Source of the DNA: Sialis fuliginosa
Lineage: Eukaryota > Arthropoda > Insecta > Megaloptera > Sialidae
Direction: 5' to 3'
Length of the DNA: 64,000 bases
NCBI GenBank assembly: GCA_961205875.1
Contig: OY540816.1
Coordinates: 22,702,701 to 22,766,700, forward strand
Shown here piece by piece: positions 12,001 through 22,537 of this stretch (its first letter is position 1; each line of letters starts with the position of its first letter). The position numbers were made by a program, and so were the translations under genes. Under the pieces are notes generated by a model, which worked only from the letters and a program-made list of their open reading frames with translations, made no database searches and was not told where the DNA came from.

Positions 12001-15000
12001 AAATCATTAAGAAATTTCTTCAATTGGCATAACAACATGAATATCTTAACTTGAAATCATTATTAAATTCCAATTAATTAATATCAACTTATTGAATACT
12101 GCTGCATATATGCATTAAAACTCCAGGTAACTTACCTGTAATATAGAACGCCAATAACAAAAACCAATCACTCAGGTAGCTTTTATTTTATAAAAATATC
12201 ACATTTGTCGTAAATTCGTGGACGAATCTACTTGTACATATACTTAAACTACAATAACAAAGTCGTCAAATAGCCATAAGTAATTTCACCGTGTCACGCC
12301 CAACATATGAAACATCATACACCTCTCCTTTTTTCACGTAAACAACGAACTAGTGTCTATCCCCTCTCCCCCTTCTACCTGTAATATAAAATGTCGTTGC
12401 GCGCATGACCATGACCCAAAGTATTTAAATAAAATTCTTCAATTAATTGTTGTTTAAAGTTCCCATGCAAATTTGTTAATATTGCATATATGTATAGATT
12501 TTAATTATGTGAATTTTAATTGAATTATTATTGAAATGTGTCGATTGTTATTTTAAAAGGTTAAACTGTCTTTTGACTCTTGACGTATGGCGATTTGAAT
12601 TCAATAAAATTATTACATATCGTTATAATTTTAAATAAATCATTGTTGAAAAAAATTCTATACTTAAATGCTTCGCCATTGGTTGAAAATTAATGACGTT
12701 TACAATTCTGACCAATACCGTTTACAGCTTTGAATTTTAATTCTTAATAACAAATGACAAGTGATTTTACGTTAATAGGCAAAGTTTTTTTTTTATATTT
12801 TTGTTTGAAATAAGGTAATTATCTACGATTATCTAAGTTCACATGTCTTGTATTATTATTTACGCAATTTTACACAAGGCTGATTTTGCATATGTGTTGT
12901 TGACATCTGAAAAAATCATGTAGGAAAAAAAACAATGTTTCTATTGTTTAAAAGTGTGTATATGTATTCTTTTGTTTAATTAAGACTGAAATGTTTTTCT
13001 AGAAAAACGATAAAATTGGAAATTACCATAAATGAAAAATAAGGAAAAATAACTTAATATTGTTAAAATCAACTATTTATTATAATTTGAATAATACAAT
13101 TGAAAGTTATTATAAAATTTATACAAATATAAAAATAACAAATAAAAATAATATATAAATCATTCTACTGTAAAATGGACGGTTTATTTTTAATAATTAA
13201 AGTAAGAATTATTATTAAGTTAATGTTATCGATGTAAAAAAGTAGAAATTATTTACATGCACAAAATAACATATTAATAATACTAAATAAATACTTCTTG
13301 TATGTACTTAAAAATTTCTAAGAAACTATATATAAGGCCTCCAGTATGTATAATTAAGGCTAAATCTTTTATTGGTTTTCTTAAATCAAATTTGTATTTA
13401 AATACTATTTATTATTAAACATTCAAAATAGATCATTTACAAGAAAAATCTCTTTCTTAAATATATATGAGATTTCTTTAATAATATGGCTTCTCTAACA
13501 TAACCTAACAATACTATTTCAAATCTTATTCATATTTGAAATGGCTATTTTCAATTTTCTAAAATTATAACATCTTGTTATTCCTAGTCCATTGTCAAAT
13601 TTAGCAACAATTAAAAATATTCAAAACAAAAAAATGCGGGAAGTTAATTAACTCCATAACCTCAATCACAAGATTCTTTTGCCATTTTAAATACCTAATA
13701 AAATTTGAAATAAGTTTAAGGAGATTCAATATATGTATTCATAAGTTTGATATTCTTTACAAGATAACCTCAAAACTGTGACATTTATTTGCGCTTTAAC
13801 AGTACTTGTGCATTAAGATATTTTTGGTTATATTTCATAACATAAGGCATCATTGAAGTCAAAACGTGAATTTCAAATATCAATCGTTTAAAGAAAGATA
13901 TATTTTGATAGTTGAAATTTTAAAAAATCGCACCCTGTATTATTATAAATGCACTTAACGGTTACGTTATTATATACGGCCATTTATTTAACCTGACTGA
14001 TATTTTAGTTATTAAATTATTCACCATCTAAATATCAGTTTGGGCACTCTTCCTAACGTCCATGTTAAACTGGCTGCCAGCATTAGGGTCCTGTAGTTCT
14101 TGTAGCCTTCGGTATCGCGCACGTCTAGCTTCCGTTAAAAAGAGTGAAGCTGCAGGGAAAAGGAGCAATGATCCCACTACCGCCAACCCGAAAGACCACG
14201 ATAGGTTATTATGTTCCCAATCAGGCATCCAGTCTCGACTGTCGCCCCAGCAGCCAAATATTATCACCGAAATTAACGCGAATACACCTGCAATTAAAAG
14301 GTCAGCCCCTACTGTCAGTAACAGCACAATGTATTTGTCGTGGTATCGGCTACAGCAGCAATACAATGCAGTTAAGAATCCAGCAACAAGTAAAAGTGTA
14401 AACGAAAGAGTCATGAAGAATTGAGTTGCCACGAAGAAATTCGGTAGTACAATATCGTGAATAATGTAATATTCTTCTTCAAAAACCCACCAGCATCCTG
14501 AGAATATATAATCGTACCTAAAAATGAAATATATGCCATGTTCTTGCATCGTTAGAGTTTCTATATATTATATTTAGTACTTACCAAAAGCGTGGGTCTT
14601 GAAAATCGACGAAACAGACTTCCCATAAACCTGAAAAGAGTTCAGAAAATTATTTTATTGGAATTAGTCAACAATTAGAAGTTATATAAAGTTTTTAAAC
14701 CACACCCTCAGAAACGTCAGTTGTTGGGTTAAATATAATTTGTATAGCAAACGCCTTACCTATTCTAACAAATTTTGGTTTTTCTAATTTCCCATCAGTT
14801 TCTAACCAATATGGGGTTACAAATGCAATAAATATAAACAGAAATGCAATGGCTGTTATCACAACAGCACAAATTCCCGTTTTTGTCTTCGCCATCTTTA
14901 AAATTTACATTACGTGACTAATTTCACCTGTATACAAAAATTTTGTTTTGTTGGTCATATCCATCGACTTGCGAATGATATGTAGAATGGACTGTGCATT

Positions 15001-15858
15001 CAGCATCCTGTAAAAAAAGATAGCTTCTTGCGGTTAATTTAATTCTCACAAGCGAGAAAGAGAAAGACATTGATTATTTTCTGTACACTATTGAGATCCA
15101 TAATTCATTCTATTATATGTATATCGTTGGTTATGTCATCCGAAGTTGTCGTAAAATACTCCCACGTGATTGGTTAGCTTAAACGTGCCACGTAATCTTG
15201 AACCAATTAAAATTAAATATTTGAATTGTTTAATTAATAATTTAACAATGAATCATCTAACAATTAAAATAATTAATATGTATTTTTTTTAGTGTTTTTT
15301 GAAACGACAGATCCACGTAAAGCGGGACAACCTTTTAAAACTCCATACTGGAAATATATAAATTTCATATCTCCAAATATATCAGAGTTACGAACAATTT
15401 TAAAAACTCTCGATATATTTCCAACAAATCAACCGAAGGAAAACAATATAGATGAAGCATTACGTTTAGCCCAACCTCTGTCTCAATATTTGGATTATAT
15501 AATAATAACTCTAGGATCTGATGGAGTGTTAATCGTATCTAAATATGACCACGATATTCCATTTTATTCTATAAGAAATAATAAACTGCATCAAAATGAA
15601 AAAAGCGATAAAGTACATGCAAGATACTACAAGACGAAAAAAATTGAAACGTTAGTTAACGTTAGCGGAGCTGGAGATTGTTTTACAAGCGGTTTTATTT
15701 CTGCAATGTTAAACGGATATAAAGAAGCAAGATGTGTATCTGTCGGTTTCGAAGCTGCGAAAACAACACTAAATTCTGAAAGTGCCATTCCAGAAAAGTT
15801 ATTTAACGACAGCCATATTTGCTGGAAGACTGATGCTGAATTTAAACAATTATATTAA
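3069..15858 (+). CDS. PfkB-family carbohydrate/nucleoside kinase, pseudouridine-kinase-like (3' part, 5' end missing)
   Basis: Three exons join in frame: 3069-3362, 3420-3534 and 15293-15858. The peptide starts inside the kinase domain with LDASTYNGSF and the substrate-side motif SAGGVGRNVCDAMYKLG. It continues with GECRMMVGNGDIN and VFFETTDPRKAG, and reaches the PfkB signature NVSGAGDCFTSGFISAML, whose GAGD aspartate is the catalytic base of the ribokinase family. It ends KTDAEFKQLY. The pattern best fits pseudouridine kinases, which phosphorylate pseudouridine and in many eukaryotes are fused behind a pseudouridine-5'-phosphate glycosidase. Whether such a domain exists here cannot be seen, because the 5' exons lie outside the window or were missed. 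The second intron (3535-15292, about 11.8 kb) is split by codon phase (CCT G|TG) and contains three antisense genes. An AATAAA lies near 16006, just before the next gene starts at 16091. Confidence 0.85.
3541..5887. other. Large PfkB intron, 5' part; no gene seen
   Basis: AT-rich sequence with scattered 'AACATAACCTCAAAAA' phrases (near 4215 and 5247) that may be remnants of a dispersed repeat. No convincing coding frame or RNA gene was seen. Confidence 0.5.
5888..5953. repeat. Short perfect-type hairpin
   Basis: Left arm 5888-5908 starts CAATCTTCGCCGCAACG. Right arm 5933-5953 is its reverse complement with one G/A difference, which would still pair as G-U in RNA. The loop is 24 nt and AT-rich. 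The stem is far more GC-rich than its surroundings. It may be a small foldback transposon relic or a structured RNA; no mature-miRNA match is claimed. Confidence 0.6.
6776..7097. mobile_element. MITE-like element with CATAAATTACGTCAC inverted ends
   Basis: The left end reads AGGTCATCCATAAATTACGT; the right end, reverse-complemented, reads AGGGACCATAGATAAATTAC. The two share ATAAATTACGTCACA next to the termini. The inside contains G-runs and no coding frame. Length is about 320 bp. Similar 'CATAAATTACGTCACAC' elements are widespread in insects. The superfamily is not assigned. Confidence 0.7.
7150..7665. repeat. Array of TGGGATnnATCCCA palindromes
   Basis: About nine short palindromes of the form GTGGGATatATCCCAC recur. 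Examples are near 7249, 7270, 7301, 7370, 7402, 7476 and 7634, with more degenerate ones at 7152 and 7330. They are separated by 15-60 bp spacers that often contain 'ACTAAAACATGGT' or a close variant. The array lies in the PfkB intron, just past the 3' end of the first claudin-like gene. The central dinucleotide varies while the TGGGAT/ATCCCA arms are kept. Confidence 0.7.
7708..8582 (-). CDS. Claudin-like tetraspan (pasiflora-type) membrane protein A
   Basis: Four exons on the minus strand: 8582-8549, 8488-8280, 8214-8019 and 7958-7708, giving about 229 residues. The start MVAKNEYPKAS sits on a 34-nt first coding exon. Four hydrophobic segments are visible, near residues 13-32, 92-125, 134-160 and 172-198. 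The first extracellular loop carries the claudin-type GLWQYC (residues 52-57) and a second cysteine in FTGCHYIF. The cytoplasmic tail KRSYEKRRESRN is basic. By family knowledge such insect proteins, for example Drosophila pasiflora proteins, act in septate junctions of epithelia and glia; that role is inferred here. Two similar genes follow in the same intron on the same strand. Their intron positions differ from this one, so the duplications are old. Confidence 0.8.
8600..9037. other. Between nested genes A and B; non-coding
   Basis: Upstream region of claudin-like gene A, read on the minus strand. It is AT-rich and no exon was recognised. A 5' UTR exon or promoter of gene A is likely here but cannot be placed. 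Confidence 0.4.
9038..9187 (-). mobile_element. GTGAAAA/GGGTCAG inverted-repeat element, copy 1
   Basis: The sequence begins GTGAAAAAAGAAACTATTCC and ends, in reverse complement, GTGAAAATCGAAACTAACGC. Internal CAATCGGGTCAG and TGATAGGAATAG-type parts lie near the two ends. A longer copy in the opposite orientation is at 22856-23049. They share the long phrase AAACAATTAAATCAGTGTTT. It is a short non-autonomous element without coding capacity. Confidence 0.7.
9188..10780. other. Intronic non-coding region between claudin-like genes A and B
   Basis: It contains a short ACTTAACCGATTTTCATGGG phrase at about 9230 (repeat debris of the ACCGAT type), an (AAT)n tract at 9776-9795, and low-complexity A/T-rich sequence at 10040-10330. 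Open frames there are simple-sequence artefacts. The 3' UTR of gene B presumably lies at its right end. Confidence 0.45.
10781..11506 (-). CDS. Claudin-like tetraspan membrane protein B
   Basis: Read straight through, this is one 241-codon frame. A 60-nt stretch (11175-11234) has a GTAATA donor and a TTTACAG acceptor. Removing it joins YTIP to DFMVATQLFF, which matches the layout VLPNFFVATQFF of neighbour C, so the true protein is probably 221 residues. The protein has a first TM near 9-29, GLWSHC (47-52), VGCRWIF (68-74), three more hydrophobic segments, and a charged tail EEHVQTRKQRQF. These fit the claudin/pasiflora tetraspan family, inferred to act at septate junctions. The start codon follows a plausible acceptor (CATTTCAG), so a 5' UTR intron is likely. 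It is nested antisense in the PfkB gene. Confidence 0.83.
   Translation of the reverse strand: MKRRSLSGNFAIFFFLITFICIVVAFCTASWLVSDYRITGAKLDRFGLWSHCFRSLEDPYNRYERFFVGCRWIFDPFTKGYDEIKGYTIPGNILSHINSTSATKNSFYFTDFMVATQLFFTLAFIGVGLCGILVLLYFLCCGPDQSRFTLLIKVIGLILMGCGVSSGIAVVVFALTANRDGWMPGYENNWFGYSFILAVVGAIGCFVSGTLFLVEEHVQTRKQRQFRESQSRFELEHESKA
11520..14027. other. Intronic non-coding region between claudin-like genes B and C
   Basis: AT-rich sequence. A possible minus-strand 5' UTR donor for gene B occurs near 12135 (TTACCTGTAATATAG read in reverse), but it cannot be confirmed. No coding frame or RNA gene was recognised across this 2.5 kb. Confidence 0.45.
14028..14895 (-). CDS. Claudin-like tetraspan membrane protein C
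   Basis: Three exons on the minus strand: 14895-14760, 14630-14585 (46 nt) and 14517-14028, giving about 223 residues. The junctions reconstruct G|LWEVCFVDFQDPRFW|YDYIFSGCWW, which restores the claudin-type GLW..C (46-51) and the loop cysteine (69). The hydrophobic segments are near 7-28, 87-113, 120-148 and 163-185. WGDSRDWMPDWEHNNLSWSF corresponds to a block in neighbour B (NRDGWMPGYENNWFGYSF). The family role is septate-junction assembly in insects; function here is inferred from similarity. The third TM block and the loop before TM4 are shared most strongly with B, so B and C are closer to each other than to A. Confidence 0.85.
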
Positions 15859-16090
15859 TATTTTATATATTTTTTTTTAATGTTAAACATATATTGTTAT
15901 AATTTTAATATTTTATATGCATAATTTTATATTGATTTAACAAAGAACACACCTTGATATATAATTATTGATTTATTAAATGTTTCCATAGCAATTTAAT
16001 TATGTAAATAAATAAATAAATAATTACAGATGTAAAAGTATATTTTTTACATGAAATATTTAATACATTTTTTTAATTAAATATTGAAAT

Positions 16091-19000
16091 ATGAGTGAAA
16101 GTTTACCAAAATTACCAGGATTTAGTTTTAGTGACCCAACAGTAAGTAAATTTATTATTAAATTTCAAAAAAATAATGTGAAAATTTCATTTTTTTTTCA
16201 GCAAACAAAATTTCATTTAAATCATAAATTAGATCTTGTCAATGGGTACAGGTACCCCAAACATACCGACTGTGCAATCGGTGACAGACTATTAGATGCA
16301 AATTCCGTTGCATATTTAGCACCGAAGGATAGCATTAGGTATTTTTAAACATAACCTATTTTTTTTTATAAACATAACCTAACATTCTGTTGATATTTTA
16401 GATATGACCCGTCTTTAACATATGGAAGGGTTCAAAGTATCCCTGTCAAACCATTCATCCCTCATTTTGCATTATACGATCAAAAATGTTTAACGTTTAA
16501 AGCGTTTTTTAAACAATCGGTATTCGAATCACCGTTAGAACATTATCGTGTAAGACATGTCAATATAATTTACTTTCTAGAAGATGATTCAATGACTGTT
16601 ATAGAACCATTTGTTCGGGTAAGAAATATCTGTAGCTTTTAATTACTCAGTACTTTCAATAAAAATTATATCGAACTTGGCCGTTTTATTTTTTGTGTTG
16701 TTCCCTTTTTAGAATTGCGGATTCAACCAAGGCCGACTTGTTAAAAGAACAAGGATTCCAAAGTTCGACGATGGTGGATTCTATCACTGGAAAGATTTAA
16801 ATAACGGCATAGATATACCGATATTTGGGATCGTATATCACACAGTTGATTGTGATGTCTTTACAAAAGTATTATTTAAATTTAATGTAAATTTAACGTA
16901 TTCATACCGACATATATTTTTTTAAAGGAATATTTATTAAGTCAAGGAGTAGACTTAAATCCACCGGAAGATCTGCCGCCAGATCCATATTTACAAAACC
17001 GTGCGATGCTTTTACAGTCGCAATCAAGAATCACACCTCCGTTAAATGATAAGCTACGAAGATTTTTAGAATACGACGGGAAAATATTAAGGTAATTTTA
17101 TTTTTTGAGGTTATACTTTCTTTAGGCGCGTTCAGGCTAAAATTTTTGCACGATGCAATGTTGAAGTTAGGTTAAGTGTGCATATATCCACTCATGTAGA
17201 TAATACAGATTTCTGTAATCGGTAAAACAGTTTATTTTTAAAATTATTATTAGCTTTACATTTACTCGCTAGATGCCACTACTACTAAATACACAGGTTG
17301 CCTCAGTAGCTTTTGACCAATCAGCTTGGGCACCCCAGATGACGTGTTTTCCCCTTCTCACGCCGAGTTACTGAGGCTACCTTGCACTTTACGTACCTTG
17401 GTTTTTAATCATGCCAAAGAAGTATGACTTCTAACGCATATATGTTTTTTTTTAGTTTCAAAGCTGCCTGGGATGATCGCGAAAGCGAATATGGTGAATT
17501 TAGGTCGTACGATCTTTATTTCTTTCTAGCAGACGATACTGTATCCGTTAAAGAAATCCATACAGAAAATGATGGCCGTGATCCGTTTCCTCTGCTTTTA
17601 AGAAAGAGAAAACTTCCGAAAGATTGGAAAGATCAACCCGGTATGAAACTTTACGGAAATGTTTCTGCACGTACTTATATAATAATTTTACAGTGAATTA
17701 CGCTGCATGCGCTATGGAACTATCTGATGCGGAAGTGACCGAATATTACCAACCGAAGGATTTATTAGTCGGGGAGACAGTTTTCGTGATGGGGCGTAGA
17801 TTTCTGTTGTACGATTGCGACATTTTCACAAGGAATTATTATAAGAAGGTTTTGAAAATCAATCAGAAACCGAAGATTGAAATAAACGAAATGAAGCCAC
17901 GTGAAGCTCCAAGGGTATTATCACATATATATATGTATTTATATTATATAATTTGCTAATTATTTCACAGCAAATTCCACCTCATGTTTCCAAACTCGGT
18001 TCTCTAGAAGACAGCATGCAGTCGTGTTTCACAGTGTTGCCAAAACGGCCCCCTAGAGACGAGGCTAGAATAATGCTCAACGCTTCTAAATACTTACGTT
18101 TTGTTGCCGAACTTATCTCTCCCCATCCTGAAGACAAAGGTCGCGAGTTTGTCATATCTTATTCGCTTGCCGATAGTTCTATTAAAGTTAACGAGCCTAC
18201 GAAAAAAAATTCAGGCCATATTGTAAGTTATTTTCTATCCGTCCGGTGCTGTTGTTTAATTCAAAACTGTTTTTAGGGAGGATCGTTTTTGAGGTCTCAG
18301 TTATTAGCAAAGCCTGGATGCGATCCAAACAATCTGGAGTATTACGCGCCTGAAGATTTTTATATCGGTGCTGTTATTGTCGTCTATGAACACCGATTCA
18401 GAATTGTCGGAGCCGATCTTTATGTGTATCGTTACATGCAACAGAATCCGGAGAAGTTTCCGATGAGTGTCGTAGAGAACGTTCGTAACTACATGTACAA
18501 TCGAGGGTATCTCAAAGAAGATATTAAGGTAATTGTTCTTTTCATACAGGATATCCAGCTCGAAGGACCAGAATTTTTGTGTAACGATTTTTGATATTTT
18601 GCACTCTATCTCTAACCCTATCGCAAAATCAAAGAAAACCTTTTTCGTTCCTTATAAAATGACGAAATTTAAAAAAAATAAACTATATAAGCTAATCAAA
18701 GTTTGGTTTAAAATTACCGAAAAATACCTTTTTTCGTATTTTATCTTGTAACTTTTTTTAAACGATTCGGATGATGAAAATTCACAGCACTTGATTTATA
18801 CTAGACTATATAACAAACAAAATAAGCCCAAATTTATCTCTCTACTACTATTATAACCGGAGATATGACGTCATGAAATTCGGTCTCCGCGTATTATTCA
18901 TTCGGAGATTTGGTCAAACAATTATTTTTGCTTTGATCAATAATTGGTGCAATATAAATTAAAGCATTGTTATTTATATCGGACGACTGGCTTATAAATG

Positions 19001-19656
19001 CTTTTTTAGGTTAGAAAAACCAGAATTCATCTAAAACTGTTACTTCTTTATTTCAGATGCAAGAAAACATCAACAGAACTACCGAAAGACAAGCAGAAAT
19101 CGATGCAATTGGCGCAAGCCTCGTTAAAGTGCAAACGGCGATGGATAAATGTTTAGCTGAAGTAGGAATCCGCGATAAAAGTTTCAGTGTGCAAAAAGAA
19201 CCAGGCGGTGAAGTTTCAGCCGTTACAGAGAACCGACCACGTCAATTGGAACAATACGGTATCAGTCCGATGAACAAAGATTGTAAATACCGTCCGTACA
19301 TCGGGGACGAAGTAAAATCAAGCGAGTGTAACGATCTGAAGTCGAAACGGTTGGAACCTCCGTGTTGTTTAAAAGATGAATGCCCGAGGCAAGGGGATTT
19401 TAAGAATCGGGAAGAAATGGAGAAGTATTATTACGATGACGTTAGTAAAAGGCACAAGGATCTTTGTAATAAAGCCTCAGGGTATTATAATAGACCGTGC
19501 CCGACTAAAGAAGATTTAAAGAAGAAACCGTGCGAGTTGAAAGATAGAAAACATGTGACGTTCTTGGAGAATCCGATGGACCCTTGCGCTTCAGACTTGG
19601 ACGACCCTTGCCATTTGAAAATTGCTAAGGATAATTGTGATTGTACGCAGTATTGA
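16091..19656 (+). CDS. EFHC1/EFHC2-like protein with three DM10 domains
   Basis: Ten exons: 16091-16141, 16202-16338, 16402-16618, 16713-16868, 16928-17091, 17456-17640, 17694-17914, 17971-18222, 18277-18528 and 19057-19656, giving 744 residues. The start MSESLPKLPGFSF and the early LDLVNGYRYP fit the EFHC family. Three DM10 modules lie at about 80-190, 230-355 and 405-520; recognisable parts are HVNIIYFLEDDSMTVIEP, YDLYFFLADDTVSVKEIH and FVISYSLADSSIKVNEP. EFHC proteins are inner proteins of ciliary doublet microtubules, in insects mainly sperm and chordotonal cilia. Vertebrate members end with EF-hands. The 200-residue last exon here shows none; it is charged and rich in cysteine instead (PPCCLKDECPRQ, DNCDCTQY). 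The orthologue, EFHC1 or EFHC2, is not settled. The gene starts 232 bp after the PfkB stop, on the same strand. Confidence 0.88.
17293..17390. repeat. Small inverted-repeat insertion in EFHC intron 5
   Basis: TTGCCTCAGTAGC on the left and GTTACTGAGGCTACC on the right form imperfect inverted ends about 90 bp apart, in an intron that is otherwise AT-rich. It may be a tiny MITE. Confidence 0.35.
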
Positions 19657-19961
19657 GAATATTTTATATATTTATAACAAAATATATTTACATGTAACAA
19701 AATTAATATAAATATTTATTTTGGAATTGTCTAAAATAAATTAGGTTAAAAGCGAAAAATTGCTCGTTTCTGATCTCAATCAAATATTGGGGCGAAAATT
19801 GACAGTAAAGTTATTGATCATATTTGACAGACTTCGAAAACGATCAATTTTTACAAGTTATAAAATTATATGACAGAGGCTTCAGTGGTGGAGTTTTTTT
19901 TATAGATCGTTAGATGCAAGCAGTGTCTTCTTTATCAGTGTTTGAAGGTAGGTAAAATCAT

Positions 19962-20714
19962 TCATGCGATATATATAACGACGACCCCGATAACAAAACA
20001 TGTAAATACCATCCCAGCTATCAAAAGTATCTTATCTTGCGACGCTCTCTTTTCTATAAGTCGCATCGTGTAGTTGCTCAACCCTAAAGTATTTGCCATA
20101 TCTAATATTTTCCTCCGGGCCCCTTTCAGTGTCCCTCTTTGGGACCGCAACGAATCCAAAACTGAACTCCCTGAAAAAGGATTTTTTTAAATAAAATAAT
20201 CAATAGAATTTTTTTTAAATACATACCGGTTAATAGCATTTCATCGACTCCTCTATTTGCATTTTGTAAAGAAGTGTTATGCTGTAACGAGTAATCAATA
20301 TTTATCAACGTATCAGCATTTGGTTCGAATCTTCTATTCAAAAGCTGTTCTCTCTCTTGGTCTTCCATCAGCTGTTTTTGTTTTTTATATTGCCAACTTT
20401 TCAACCCTGCCTGTAAATGCCGATTATCGTATTTTAGCTGGTCGTTTCTCATCTTTGCGGTCTGACGCTGGGCTATTGGTACTTTGTAAATGTATGTATC
20501 CAATTTTTCACAGTTCCTGAATAAAATTATATACATATATATTAAAACTAAATAAGGTTATTTAAAATATGCGAGTTTACCTTTGTACTGTTTCGATTTT
20601 ATTTTGTATTTCATTCTCGATTTCGTAACTGTTACTTTTTGAAGATTCTAATTGTGGAAATAATTGTTGGGTTTCGATAATTAATTTATTTGTTTCATGG
20701 TAAAGTGGTTCCAT
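19962..20714 (-). CDS. Gosr2: Membrin (GOSR2/Bos1), Golgi Qb-SNARE
   Basis: Three exons on the minus strand: 20714-20581, 20516-20227 and 20170-19962, giving 210 residues against about 212 in the human protein. The start [12 protein letters not shown] matches the family's MDPLFQQTHK. The central [14 protein letters not shown] is followed by the SNARE segment, which includes [18 protein letters not shown] and [12 protein letters not shown]. It ends in one C-terminal membrane anchor ([20 protein letters not shown]) with almost no lumenal tail. The protein acts in ER-to-Golgi and intra-Golgi vesicle fusion. The two inferred junctions (AG|G and G|GG) keep the frame. It is divergently placed to Cdk9 copy 1, with 656 bp between start codons, which suggests a shared promoter region. 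Confidence 0.95.
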
Positions 20715-21370
20715 TTTTGAAACTGTCAGAGTGACGTGTACTATAGAGATAAATACTATAGATAGGCAACTCACGTGTAATTTAAATTAGCAACGCCATG
20801 CGGTAGAAGTTCTGAAATAAAATTTAAAACTTTTAAATAAATTTCAACATAAAAATATATTATAAATAATAATTAATCAATTTCTAATGAAATTAATTAA
20901 AACTAATTTTTGTAAACAATTAAAAATTTTAAATTAGGATACTTGCATGCAGACAAATTTAAAATACAGTTATACTAACGCCATGGTGGCAAGAGTCAAA
21001 ATCTTCAACCTTTCTCATATTAATTTACCTTGTACTCTGACGTGTGCTATGTACAGCATTGCCAAATTAATTAATAAATTTCAATAAATGATGAAATTAT
21101 TTATAGCAGTACTTATCAACGTAAATTAGTTATGCGTGTATTTTTATATTATTACGCAAAGTATTAAAAATAATTCAAGACATTCTTGACGCTAAACAAC
21201 TTGTACATTTTTAATGAATTGTACATATAAAAATTATACATATTACAAAATAAAGAAAGAAAGGAGTGTGGTAGTTGTTAAACATTTTTGTAGTCGCTGT
21301 GTTTGTTTTGGTATTTAAGATATAACCTCAATTATAGTATGACATTTATTTGATACATAATTTGATTACA
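20715..21370. promoter_or_regulatory. Divergent intergenic region of membrin and Cdk9 copy 1
   Basis: 656 bp lie between the two start codons. The part next to Cdk9 (21298-21370) resembles the 5' flank of Cdk9 copy 2: both carry GTTTGTTTTGG followed by ATAACCTCAATTA. No TATA box or initiator can be assigned with confidence. Expression from both sides is inferred from layout only. Confidence 0.45.
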
Positions 21371-22537
21371 ATGCATTCTAGTAATATGTTGAGTATTAAA
21401 GATAAGGAAAAGTATCTTGAAAATTTCAATTTTCCATATTGTGCGGAATCGAGCAAGTATGAAAAAGTCGCTAAAATCGGTCAAGGTACGTTTGGTGAAG
21501 TGTTCAAAGCCAAAGAAAAAAATACAAACAAGAAAATATTCGTGGCTATGAAGAAAGTGCTTATGGACAATGAAAAAGAAGGTTTCCCAATAACTGCTCT
21601 CAGAGAAATACGAATTTTACAACTCTTAAAACATGAAAACGTTGTACATTTAATAGAAATATGTAGGACTAGAGCTACTCAACATAACAAGTACCGATCT
21701 ACGTTCTATCTGATTTTTGACTTTTGTGAGCACGATTTAGCAGGGTTATTATCGAATATTAACGTTAAATTTAACTTAGGAGAAATAAAAAAGGTAGTGC
21801 AACAACTATTAAACGGACTCTACTACATCCACAGCAACAAAATACTACATCGCGATATAAAAACTGCAAACATATTAATAACAAAGTTGGGTATTCTCAA
21901 ACTAGCTGATTTTGGTCTAGCGAGAGCTTTCAGTGCAAATAAAAACGGAGTTCCCAACAGATACACAAACAGGGTAGTGACTCTGTGGTACAGACCGCCT
22001 GAACTGTTGCTAGGTGAGAGGAACTATGGGCCCCCAATAGACCTGTGGGGGGCGGGATGCATCATGGCTGAGATGTGGACACGATCGCCAATAATGCAAG
22101 GGAATACGGAGCAACAACAACTGACGTATATATCACAGTTGTGTGGCTCTATAACCCCTGAAGTTTGGCCAGGAGTTGAATCTCTGGATCTGTTCAACAA
22201 GATGGAGCTCCCGAAAGGGCAAAAGCGTAAAGTTAAAGACAGACTGAAGTGTTATGTGAAAGATCCGTATGCGTGTGATTTGTTAGACAAGCTGTTGACG
22301 CTAGATCCTAGCAAACGCTATGATTCTGATTCTGCGTTGAACCATGACTTCTTCTGGACTGATCCAATGCCTTGTGATTTGAGTAAGATGCTCGGGCAGC
22401 ATAATCAGAGCATGTTCGAGTACCTGACACCGTTTAAACGTCAAGGACACAATAGGGGACACCACCATCAAGTTATGCAACCCCCTACTAAGGTTTCGTC
22501 CACACAAGACAGTGGATACCAAGATCGAGTGTTCTAA
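21371..22537 (+). CDS. Cdk9: Cyclin-dependent kinase 9, copy 1 (intronless)
   Basis: One uninterrupted frame of 388 codons starts at the first in-frame ATG (MHSSNMLSIKDKEK). The kinase domain shows the Gly loop IGQGTFGEVFKA, the ATP lysine in VAMKK, the cyclin-binding helix GFPITALREI, catalytic HRDIKTAN, DFGLARAF, the activating threonine in NRYTNRVVTLWYRPPE, and LLGERNYGPPIDLWGAGC. These identify CDK9, the P-TEFb kinase that phosphorylates RNA polymerase II CTD, DSIF and NELF with cyclin T. The C-terminus ends GYQDRVF, like the human ERVF end. No intron is present, and two further intronless copies lie 33-37 kb away in opposite orientation. A residue unlike the other copies is H in VVHLIEIC. 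An AATAAA follows at 22573. Confidence 0.95.
   Translation: MHSSNMLSIKDKEKYLENFNFPYCAESSKYEKVAKIGQGTFGEVFKAKEKNTNKKIFVAMKKVLMDNEKEGFPITALREIRILQLLKHENVVHLIEICRTRATQHNKYRSTFYLIFDFCEHDLAGLLSNINVKFNLGEIKKVVQQLLNGLYYIHSNKILHRDIKTANILITKLGILKLADFGLARAFSANKNGVPNRYTNRVVTLWYRPPELLLGERNYGPPIDLWGAGCIMAEMWTRSPIMQGNTEQQQLTYISQLCGSITPEVWPGVESLDLFNKMELPKGQKRKVKDRLKCYVKDPYACDLLDKLLTLDPSKRYDSDSALNHDFFWTDPMPCDLSKMLGQHNQSMFEYLTPFKRQGHNRGHHHQVMQPPTKVSSTQDSGYQDRVF

Noticed and set aside
21371..22537. Separate processed retrocopies as origin of all three Cdk9 genes
   Set aside because: Shared upstream phrases (copies 1 and 2) and shared downstream flanks (copies 2 and 3), with no poly-A tract at the 3' ends, favour DNA duplication of an intronless gene.
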